Of a stretch of DNA of 64,000 nucleotides, positions 57,835 through 64,000 are shown in pieces (position 1 is the stretch's first letter; every line of letters begins with the position of its first letter). A program made the position numbers and the translations under genes. The notes beneath the pieces are model-generated. The model was not told the origin of the DNA, searched no databases, and saw only the letters and a list, made by a program, of their open reading frames with translations. The DNA is from Candidatus Flexifilum breve (lineage in GTDB: Bacteria > Chloroflexota > Anaerolineae > Aggregatilineales > Phototrophicaceae): assembly GCA_016717205.1 (NCBI GenBank), contig JADKGC010000004.1:248001-312000 (forward strand). The letters run 5' to 3'.

Positions 57835-60153
57835 ATGAGCGCGCCCGCCGAATCGCATGTCTATATCTCGTACAACACCCGGGATTTACCCTTTGTCGAA
57901 AACCTCTATGATCGACTGAGTCGGGCTGGTCTCAATCCGTGGTTGGATCGGCGGGAGTTGAGCAAGGGCGATAGCTTGACTGATCGGATTACAGAAGCCG
58001 TTGTTAGTTCATACGCGGTCGTGTTTGTCCGGTCGCCCAACTCATTACAATCGGCGGAAGTGCGCGCCAATCTTGACGTTGCAATGGAGAATCGTATTCC
58101 CATTATCACCGTTTTGATCGCTCAGGCGCAGTCAGATGATAATCTGACGGATCCTTATTGGGTGGATTTTCGCAACGCGCGGCAATACCCTTGGGACGGC
58201 CTGATCAATTTGCTGGAGCGCGAACGCAGCAATCTTCAGCCGCGGATTGATCCTGATGCGGCTCGGAATGTGCTCAACGCGCCGCCGCCACAGGAGGCGC
58301 GCAAAAAAGCCGCGCCGCAGAGCAAGCGCGCGCCGCGCAAAGGCGGCGACCCGGTCGACGATGACGAAGAAGACGACGAGCAGCCTGTCGTGCAGGTGGC
58401 GGTGCAAAGCAACGCCCCGCCGAACAACCTTGATCCGTCTGACAGTGGCAAGCCGCCGCCACCAGACCCACCCGCGCCGACCTTTCCGCTCTTAGGATCG
58501 CTGCGCGGGGCGGGCAACGACCGCGTCTCCGCTCAGGATCAGCTCGGGTTCAACAACTACGTCTACGCCTTCGCCGATTTGATCGAAGCGCGGGACACCA
58601 CGCCGCCGCTCACGATTGGCATTTACGGCTCGTGGGGTTCCGGCAAGTCATTTCTGCTCAACAGCATTGTGCGCGAACTGGAGAAACCGAGCGCGGAACG
58701 CTTGAAAGAGCGCAAAACGGAGCGCGTGGTGCGCAAAGTCCGCGTGATCGAATTCAACGCGTGGGAGTACAACGCGACTGAGGTGATCTGGGCGGGGCTG
58801 GTGCGCAAGATCATCGACAAACTGGAAGGCGATTTGCGCCTCGGCTCGCTAGAACGGCGGGCGCGCCGTGTGCGCTACAATTTCGGGCGGCACTGGCGGC
58901 AAACGCGCGGGCGCTTCTTCGGGCAGGTGCTGCTGATGTTCCTGCTGGCGGCGGCGCTGGTCATCGGGCGCAACTGGCTCACAGGCAGCGACATCGCATC
59001 GCTGAGCGAACTGCTCATCCCGATTGTCGGCGTTGGCAGCCTGCTGACGATCGCCAACAGCCTGCGCGAGGCGCTGACCAGCCCGGTCAGCCAGTGGCTG
59101 ACGGCGCTGTTCGAAGAAGGCGACTATGGCCGCCAGATCGACTACATGGCGGACATTCGCGAAGACTTGCAGTTCCTCGAAAAGCGCCTCGGGCAGGCGC
59201 AGGAGCGCGTCCTGATCATCATCGACGATCTGGATCGCTGCGAACCGACCAAGGCGGTCGAAGTCTTGCAGGCGATCAACCTGCTGCTCAACTTCAACCA
59301 TTTCATCGTCATCCTCGGCATTGACGCGCGCATCATCACCGGGGCAATCAGCAAGTACTACGCGAATCTGCTGGAAGGGGCGGGCGCGTCCGGCTACGAA
59401 TACCTCGACAAGATCATTCAGATTCCCTTCCGCATCCCGACGCCGAACCGGACGGAGATTCAAGACTTCCTGAGCAAGCAAATGGGCGATCCCAAAGCGC
59501 CGGTTACCGAGTCGCCGGAAGACCGCACGGCGGCGCTCAAGCGGTTGCTGGACGAACAGACGGATCGTGTCGATATGGCAGCGAACGCCGCGCCAGACAC
59601 CGAACCGGTCGCCGCGCCGCCGCTGCGCACCCGCGCCGAAGCCGCCTTCGCCTACGACGAACTGCGCGCCTTCCAGCAAATCGCCGATGTGCTGCGCCCG
59701 AATCCGCGCCACCTGAAGCGATTGGTCAACGTGTACCGCCTCGTGCGCACGCTGGCCGATTATCGCAGCGCCAGCGTCATCCTCGACAACCCGGCGGCGA
59801 CGATTCGCTGGTTGGTGCTGTCGGCGCAGTGGTCGTATACCAGCTATGTCATGCTGCGCTGCTACGACGATTGGTGCGAAAAGCCCGCGGGGCGCGCCGC
59901 GGTGGTCGAGGCGTGCGGCAGCAATGATCCGCTGTTGTGGCTGTACGGCAAGGTCAAGCCGGGGCTGGATCCCAAACGGCAGGCGCTGCTCGACGATGAC
60001 CCGGATCTGCTCGAAGCGCTGCTCAACCTGCCGCAGGGGCGGGTGAGCTGGGATGAGCTGGATATCATCCGCCGCTATACCATCAACTTCAACCCGGCGG
60101 TAGAAGGCGAGTCGTTGAGCGCCAACAGCCAAATCAGCCTGCTGGAGTCGTGA
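57835..60153 (+). CDS. TIR domain-KAP P-loop NTPase, candidate immune protein
   Basis: A 772-residue protein. The TIR domain (residues 7-125) has VYISYNTRDLPFVENLYDRLSRAGLNPWLDRRELSKG, AVVFVRSPNS and SAEVRANLDVAMENRIPIITVLI; E75 lies in the position of the catalytic Glu of NAD-cleaving TIRs. A disordered acidic and proline-rich linker follows (about 150-230). The KAP NTPase has IGIYGSWGSGKS (Walker A, about 264-272), two membrane helices inserted at about 361-382 and 395-412, then VLIIIDDLDRCEP (Walker B, about 458-470), and RPNPRHLKRLVNVYRLV, the family C-terminal signature. KAP proteins include PifA, which excludes phage T7. The whole is likely membrane-bound, with an NADase triggered by a KAP sensor. 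TATAAT at 57793-57798 may be its -10 box. Confidence 0.9.
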   Translation: MSAPAESHVYISYNTRDLPFVENLYDRLSRAGLNPWLDRRELSKGDSLTDRITEAVVSSYAVVFVRSPNSLQSAEVRANLDVAMENRIPIITVLIAQAQSDDNLTDPYWVDFRNARQYPWDGLINLLERERSNLQPRIDPDAARNVLNAPPPQEARKKAAPQSKRAPRKGGDPVDDDEEDDEQPVVQVAVQSNAPPNNLDPSDSGKPPPPDPPAPTFPLLGSLRGAGNDRVSAQDQLGFNNYVYAFADLIEARDTTPPLTIGIYGSWGSGKSFLLNSIVRELEKPSAERLKERKTERVVRKVRVIEFNAWEYNATEVIWAGLVRKIIDKLEGDLRLGSLERRARRVRYNFGRHWRQTRGRFFGQVLLMFLLAAALVIGRNWLTGSDIASLSELLIPIVGVGSLLTIANSLREALTSPVSQWLTALFEEGDYGRQIDYMADIREDLQFLEKRLGQAQERVLIIIDDLDRCEPTKAVEVLQAINLLLNFNHFIVILGIDARIITGAISKYYANLLEGAGASGYEYLDKIIQIPFRIPTPNRTEIQDFLSKQMGDPKAPVTESPEDRTAALKRLLDEQTDRVDMAANAAPDTEPVAAPPLRTRAEAAFAYDELRAFQQIADVLRPNPRHLKRLVNVYRLVRTLADYRSASVILDNPAATIRWLVLSAQWSYTSYVMLRCYDDWCEKPAGRAAVVEACGSNDPLLWLYGKVKPGLDPKRQALLDDDPDLLEALLNLPQGRVSWDELDIIRRYTINFNPAVEGESLSANSQISLLES

Positions 60154-60157
60154 ATCT

Positions 60158-60330
60158 TTGCACAAATCGAATTGGGAGCGTTTGTAACATCCTGACAAAA
60201 GTCACTAGTTTTTAGGTTGTTGTCATGCATTGGCGGCCAAGTTAACAAAGAAAACGTTTTCAACGAACTTGTGTAATTTGCCGAGTAATGAGGATACCCT
60301 ATACTAGTACTCATGACCCAATTTGTGCAA
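60158..60330. repeat. Imperfect inverted repeat flanking a 140-nt spacer
   Basis: TTGCACAAAT-CGAAT-TGGG at 60158-60176 and its near inverse CCCAATTTGTGCAA at 60317-60330 differ by a 5-nt insertion. Between them lie the 12-bp palindrome GAAAACGTTTTC (60250-60261) and the next gene's promoter. It could be a remnant of a small mobile element. Confidence 0.5.
60278..60305 (+). promoter_or_regulatory. Predicted promoter for dimeric-barrel gene
   Basis: TTGCCG at 60278-60283, 16-nt spacer, TATACT at 60300-60305. The palindrome GAAAACGTTTTC ends 16 nt upstream of the -35 box. Confidence 0.6.
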
Positions 60331-60421
60331 CCTCTCTAGTTCATAATGCCTAGAAGGGCTTGTCATAAATGAGGATTCATGTTTCAATGGCGTTATAGAT
60401 AAGTTTGAAAGGATGGCTGCC

Positions 60422-60748
60422 GTGTACGCCCAATCCACCATTATTCGGGTTCCTATGGGAATGATGCCTGAAATGCGGCGGCTGATCGAGCAAGATTATT
60501 TGCCCAATGTACAGCTGCGCCCCGGTTTTGTGGCCGCTTACTTGCTCGAACAGGAAGACGATGAAGACTACGCCGAATTGATCACGATGTGGGCTAGTCA
60601 AGCCGCCGCCGAAGAATTTGCCCAGACCGGCTCCCTGGAGGCCTCACCGAGAATGTTAGTTGCCTTGCTGCCGGGCACCCGCGTGCAGCGCCAGGGCTAT
60701 CGCGTACGTGTGCACACCGAAGAACCGACGTACGCCCGAACCCGTTAA
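60422..60748 (+). CDS. Dimeric alpha/beta-barrel (ABM-like) protein
   Basis: This 108-residue protein fits the antibiotic biosynthesis monooxygenase-like ferredoxin fold: IIRVPMGMMPEMRRLIEQDYLPNVQLRPGFVAAYLLEQEDDEDYAELITMWASQAAAEEFAQTG. These proteins bind heme or small aromatic molecules or have no known ligand. I choose GTG 60422 over ATG 60413. The purine box AAAGGATGG directly overlaps the ATG, but lies about 5 nt ahead of the GTG. It has its own promoter and shares a terminator with the SDR gene. Confidence 0.75.
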   Translation: MYAQSTIIRVPMGMMPEMRRLIEQDYLPNVQLRPGFVAAYLLEQEDDEDYAELITMWASQAAAEEFAQTGSLEASPRMLVALLPGTRVQRQGYRVRVHTEEPTYARTR

Positions 60749-60771
60749 CCGCATCGTTCAGCGCTAAAACA

Positions 60772-60803
60772 AAATCCCGGTCACTGCGACCGGGATTTTT
60801 TAT
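60772..60803. terminator. Bidirectional rho-independent terminator
   Basis: AAATCCCGGTC (60772-60782), 5-nt loop, GACCGGGATTT (60788-60798), with T-runs in both directions. It ends the barrel gene on the plus strand and the SDR gene on the minus strand. Confidence 0.9.
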
Positions 60804-60806
60804 TGT

Positions 60807-61554
60807 CTAGGGGGTAGATGCGCCGCCGTCCACATTGAGCGCCTGCCCGGTGAGGAAGCTGGCGGCGTCGGAGCACAGGAAGAGGATCACGTTGGCGACT
60901 TCGTCCGCCGTGCCCGGGCGTCCCAATACCGTTTCCGCTTGGGGGACGTCGGCGTCGTCGAGGTTGGCCGGGCACACCGCATTGACGCGGATGCCGTGCG
61001 GCGCGAGTTCGCGGGCGGTCTGCTTGGTGAAACCGATCAAGCCGGATTTGCTGGCGACGTAAGCCGCGCCGAGCGGGATAGTGTTGGGATGCCCCGCCGC
61101 CGCCGCCACATTGACGATCACGCCGCCGCCTTCGGCGCTCATGACGCGGCTGAGGAGCTGCGTCAGGTAGAACGCGCCCGGTCATGTTGACGTTCAGGAT
61201 GCGTTCCCATTCCCATTCGTCGAGCTTGTCGAGGCCGCCTGCTTTGTAGACGCCCGCCGCATTGATCAGTAGGTCGATGCGCCCGAATTCGTCGCGCGCC
61301 CGCTCGATCATCGCGCTGACCTGAAAACGGTTGGTGACGTCGGCTTGCCACGCGAACGCCCGGCCACCCGCCGCGGTGATCGCTTCCGCGACCGTATCCG
61401 CGCGATCCGGGTTGAGATCATTGACGAGAACGGCCGCACCCGCCCGCGCCAATGCGAGCGCCGCGGCCCGTCCTACACCCTCACCCGCGCCCGTGACGAG
61501 CGCGGTTTGTCCGCTTAAACTGACTTGGAAGGGAGCCGCAGGTCGTAGAGCCAA
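60807..61554 (-). pseudogene. SDR-family oxidoreductase, frameshifted
   Basis: The N-terminal half reads from TTG 61554: TALVTGAGEGVGRAAALALARAG (NAD site), INAAGVYKAGG, and WERILNVNMTG. After that the frame is nonsense. The expected continuation (VIVNVAAAAGHPNTIPLGAAYVASKSGLIGFTKQTARELAPHGIRVNAVCPAN, including the YxxxK catalytic motif, to VDGGASTP) reads in another frame from about 61175 to 60807. The shift lies at CCC 61177-61179. Removing one base gives ACC GGC GCG TTC TAC, the normal sequence. So it is either a single-base assembly error or a recent pseudogene. Its start overlaps the hydrolase gene by 40 nt, so they form an operon. Confidence 0.85.
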
Positions 61555-62222
61555 CTGCCGATCACCTTTCGGGCATGGGCGTGCAGCGCGATGCCATTGG
61601 ACATGAGCAAACGGTCTGCACCTTGAATGCGCCGATAGGTCGCACCGTGCCGGTAAGTGGCATTATGCGCGTGGGCGGCGGCTTCACCGTAGATCGCGGC
61701 GGGGTTCCAATCATCTTCGCCCATCAGAATGAGCGTACGCGCGTCGACGGCGAGGACTTCATCGGGATCCAGCATGTTGGCGACGAGGATCGCGCCAAAA
61801 GGATGCTGATGCCGGGCAAAGAGGCCAAAGGAACTGCCGAGGAGGGCACTGCCTGCACCAACGGCGAGGATCACGGCTTGGCGAGGATTCACGGAAGGCT
61901 GCGCCAGCGCGACTTCGTAGGCATTCACAGCGTCCTGCGTCGTCGAACCGCGCCCGCCGCCACCGCTCCGACCTGTACCCCGTTTGTCCCACCGAAAGAC
62001 GGCGAAACCTTGATCAAGCGCAACCTGGGCATAGTCGACGTAGTCTTCGCGAGTATTGCAGCACGCGTGATGCAGCACGAACACAAGCGGATAACCGCTG
62101 GTCGGCCGTTTCGCCATGGGGTAGTCGATTTGACCCCCAAGCGTCACTTCATCACCCGCAAAGACAACTTCTTTGCTAGCACTTACGTGCAGCGCGGCAG
62201 TGGACATTGGGTTTGATGCCAT
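61515..62222 (-). CDS. Alpha/beta hydrolase-fold protein, nucleophile uncertain
   Basis: This 235-residue protein has the fold's opening YPLVFVLHHACCNTREDYVDYAQVALDQGFAVFRWDKRGTGRSGG and the late LILMGEDDWNPAA. The nucleophile elbow expected as G-x-S-x-G reads AVGAGSALLGSS; the nucleophile position may be Gly, with Ser one residue off. A His toward the end (IALHAHARKVIG) could serve as the general base. So activity is uncertain. The SDR gene follows in an overlap, as in many metabolic operons. Start ATG 62222 or 62207. Confidence 0.75.
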   Translation of the reverse strand: MASNPMSTAALHVSASKEVVFAGDEVTLGGQIDYPMAKRPTSGYPLVFVLHHACCNTREDYVDYAQVALDQGFAVFRWDKRGTGRSGGGGRGSTTQDAVNAYEVALAQPSVNPRQAVILAVGAGSALLGSSFGLFARHQHPFGAILVANMLDPDEVLAVDARTLILMGEDDWNPAAIYGEAAAHAHNATYRHGATYRRIQGADRLLMSNGIALHAHARKVIGSWLYDLRLPSKSV

Positions 62223-62308
62223 TGTGTTTCACTCATCCTAAACACGAACGAACATCAAGCAACAACTTTTACAACAGTGGAATTTTTTAGGAATTATTCA
62301 GCCCATTC

Positions 62309-62336
62309 ATTATAACGCAAACTTTTAAAGAAGAAA
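62309..62336 (-). promoter_or_regulatory. Predicted promoter of the hydrolase-SDR operon
   Basis: On the minus strand TTTCTT at 62336-62331, 16-nt spacer, TATAAT at 62314-62309. It lies 87 nt upstream of the hydrolase start. Confidence 0.55.
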
Positions 62337-62403
62337 CAGACGAAAGATAGGGCAAAATACCCAAAACTCTGAAACCCAAATTCGGTCGATCTCCCGTGCC
62401 TGC

Positions 62404-62432
62404 TTGACAGCGTAGAACGCTAGTGCTACTCT
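62404..62432 (+). promoter_or_regulatory. NurA promoter with palindromic spacer
   Basis: Perfect TTGACA at 62404-62409, 17-nt spacer, TACTCT at 62427-62432. The spacer contains AGCGT-AGA-ACGCT (62409-62421), a perfect inverted repeat. A protein bound there would cover both boxes, so it is a candidate operator. Confidence 0.7.
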
Positions 62433-62473
62433 GAGTGAAGGTTGGGAAATATTAACGTTGAGGTTGGGATAAA

Positions 62474-63688
62474 TTGTCCCTCGAATTTAATCAGGTTGTG
62501 GAGCAAGTGCAGACGATGGGGCGCTATTTAGCGCACCGTGCCAACGACGCCGGGACGAAACTGGAACAGGCGCTCGAATGGTTTTATGCTGCGACCGACC
62601 TCGACGCCGTGCATGACCGCATCAAGCTGGTGCGCGAATCGAGCGTGAGCGGCTATCGCGGCGCCGCGCCGCTCCCCCGCCCCTACGACGAGATCATCTG
62701 CGGGGTGGGTGATCGTCCCGCCGCGCCGGAACTGGCGATTGTCACCGCCAGCGATGGCTCGCAGATTTACCCCGATCCGCACAGCTTCGCGCAGTACTAC
62801 CTGATCAACATCAGCTCCTTCGTGTACTACTACGGCGAGACGCGTGTGCCGCTGCAAGCGACGCTGCCGAAACTGTACTATAGTGAAAACGATACCCTAG
62901 ATCGTGATGGACGGCTCGTCACCAATCAGACCGTCAATGCGCGCCGGTCGTTGATGGAAGTCCAGCGCCTCGCCGAACTGGCTTGGGAACTGCGCAGCGA
63001 AGGCGTACCGCTGGTCGCCATGCATGATGGCGGCCTGCTCAAGTTTTTCGGCGGGACGGAAGTCGCGGGCGCGCATGAAATCGAGCGCGATTATATGAAG
63101 GCGTTGGAAAAGCTGCATGACGCGGGTGCGCTGCTGATCGGTTATCTCGATGTGCCGCGCAGCAAGTACCTCGTCAGCTTGCTGCACCTGCTGAACCTCG
63201 CGCCGGAGCAGGTTAACGACGCGAATCTCAAGACCAACGGCGAAATCGAAGGGCTGACCGACGACCAGATCTACAGCCTTGTACTGCAATCCGGTGAACG
63301 GTCGGCGCTCATGGTGCAGAATTCACCGCAAAACCGAGAGTACAAGGATCGCGGCGCGCAGTATGAGATCGCCTCGTTTTACCTGAACGTCTCGCACACG
63401 GCCACGCGGTCGAGCATCGCGCGCATTGATGTGCCGATGTGGGTCGCGCAGAACAAAGGCGCGGTCGCCGCCATCCACGCGCTGATCATGGAGCAGTGCG
63501 CGATTCAAGGGCGGCGGCATTACCCATATGCGTTGACGCGCGCCGACGAACTGGCGTATGTCAGCAGCGTCGAAAAGAGCCAGCTTGACGAGCTGATCCG
63601 CGTGGCGATGCGCCGGGCGGACCTCGAACCGGAAGCTGCGCGCCAGCACCACTGGCTTCGACTGCGGGACGCGCGGAAGTCGCATTGA
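62474..63688 (+). CDS. nurA: NurA-family 5'-3' nuclease
   Basis: A 404-residue NurA-like nuclease. Metal-binding acid residues are D94 in ASDGSQIYPDPH and D185 in AMHDGGLLKF, and the late GYLDVPRSKYLVSLLHLL and YALTRADELAYVSSVEKSQLD fit the family. NurA works with the HerA helicase to resect double-strand breaks. A HAS-barrel gene follows, and a HerA-type ATPase may come after it beyond the window. The start is TTG 62474, with a GGGAT box about 6 nt upstream. The C-terminal tail (ARQHHWLRLRDARKSH) looks atypical, so a late frameshift into the next gene cannot be excluded. Confidence 0.87.
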   Translation: MSLEFNQVVEQVQTMGRYLAHRANDAGTKLEQALEWFYAATDLDAVHDRIKLVRESSVSGYRGAAPLPRPYDEIICGVGDRPAAPELAIVTASDGSQIYPDPHSFAQYYLINISSFVYYYGETRVPLQATLPKLYYSENDTLDRDGRLVTNQTVNARRSLMEVQRLAELAWELRSEGVPLVAMHDGGLLKFFGGTEVAGAHEIERDYMKALEKLHDAGALLIGYLDVPRSKYLVSLLHLLNLAPEQVNDANLKTNGEIEGLTDDQIYSLVLQSGERSALMVQNSPQNREYKDRGAQYEIASFYLNVSHTATRSSIARIDVPMWVAQNKGAVAAIHALIMEQCAIQGRRHYPYALTRADELAYVSSVEKSQLDELIRVAMRRADLEPEAARQHHWLRLRDARKSH

Positions 63689-63719
63689 TGAGCGGCACAC
63701 GTTTGGCTCGTTTGTCAAA

Positions 63720-64000
63720 GTGGCACTGTCTGATGATCTGGCAGTGTGCGCCATCGGTTTGATCTACGCCATCCGCATTGACGACGATCCGCTGGCGCGC
63801 GAACTGGTCATGGCGAGCTATGTGGACAACAACACGCTCATCGACCAGCGCGAAAATCGCCTCGTCCCGGTCGAAATCTGCGCGATCAGTATCGGCTTCA
63901 TCGAACGCGGCTCGATGTATCAAAGCCTGCCGCCGCGCCCGCCGATGAGCCTGTGCGAAGTCGAGCTGATGAGTGCGGATGAGGTGTATGTGTTCACCCG
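63720..64000 (+). CDS. HAS-barrel domain protein, 3' end cut by window
   Basis: Starting near 63684 in a frame distinct from NurA, the translation reads RIDERHTFGSFVKVALSDDLAVCAIGLIYAIRIDDDPLARELVMASYVDNN and continues to the window end. This is the beta-barrel (HAS barrel) found at the N-terminus of HerA or as a separate protein next to NurA. No ATG, GTG or TTG lies ahead of the conserved part; the first is GTG 63720, which would trim it. So either the true start is a non-standard codon near 63684 or the NurA end contains a frameshift. Function: likely part of a NurA-HerA DNA-end processing complex. Confidence 0.6.
   Translation, partial: MALSDDLAVCAIGLIYAIRIDDDPLARELVMASYVDNNTLIDQRENRLVPVEICAISIGFIERGSMYQSLPPRPPMSLCEVELMSADEVYVFT

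Noticed and set aside
58849..60198. 449-codon ORF antisense to the TIR-KAP gene
   Set aside because: Walker motifs are on the plus strand; this is a shadow rich in Arg and Gln.

Overview
The window is 64 kb of GC-rich, densely coding bacterial DNA with no phage block and no complete insertion sequence. The gene content points to Chloroflexota, probably Anaerolineae. The clues are many membrane-anchored TPR plus PD40/TolB-propeller proteins with Pro/Thr-rich linkers, a fasciclin/DUF4397 surface protein, TIR and NTPase signalling proteins, a NurA gene followed by a HAS-barrel gene, and N-terminal membrane extensions on redox enzymes. This placement is inference; no rRNA is present.

Layout. 0-6 kb: truncated NB-ARC-type ATPase, Trm112-like protein, membrane protein, a glycosyltransferase fused to an agmatine deiminase, a flavin-nucleotide-binding protein and tRNA-Arg(CCT). 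6-19 kb: CopC-CopD copper protein, a TIR-like membrane protein, flavin monooxygenase, DUF3179 protein, molybdopterin oxidoreductase, M19 dipeptidase, fasciclin protein and envelope proteins. 19-33 kb: small-ORF locus, TPR protein, PQQ-type sugar dehydrogenase, a two-gene M16 peptidase operon, pdxT, an extremely acidic protein, a propeller protein, DUF1003 behind a long folded leader, DUF4188 protein, FAD-linked oxidase and a CgeB-like glycosyltransferase. 33-46 kb: alkaline-phosphatase-superfamily hydrolase, AguB-like amidase, MerA-like flavoprotein, GNAT, propeller operon, methyltransferases, GT4 glycosyltransferase and a flippase. 46-57 kb: propeller proteins, a frameshifted SRPBCC-PDZ-DinB gene, malic enzyme and four TPR/TM genes in a row. 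57-64 kb: heptose-phosphate adenylyltransferase-like protein, a TIR-KAP NTPase, a dimeric-barrel protein, frameshifted SDR, alpha/beta hydrolase, NurA and a truncated HAS-barrel gene.

Themes. The agmatine deiminase half of the 2.7-5.1 kb fusion and the AguB-like amidase at 36.3 kb could together convert agmatine to putrescine. The GT4, DUF2179 and flippase genes suggest surface-glycan work. The TIR-KAP NTPase is a plausible stand-alone immune protein and the strongest candidate for an undescribed system.

Intergenic DNA is unusually structured. It holds REPIN-like inverted palindromes, pyrimidine/purine-rich CCTCACCCC hairpins, and inverted pairs of 7-9-nt tandem repeats whose unit differs at each locus. 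Three genes carry single frameshifts, which may be assembly indels or real decay.
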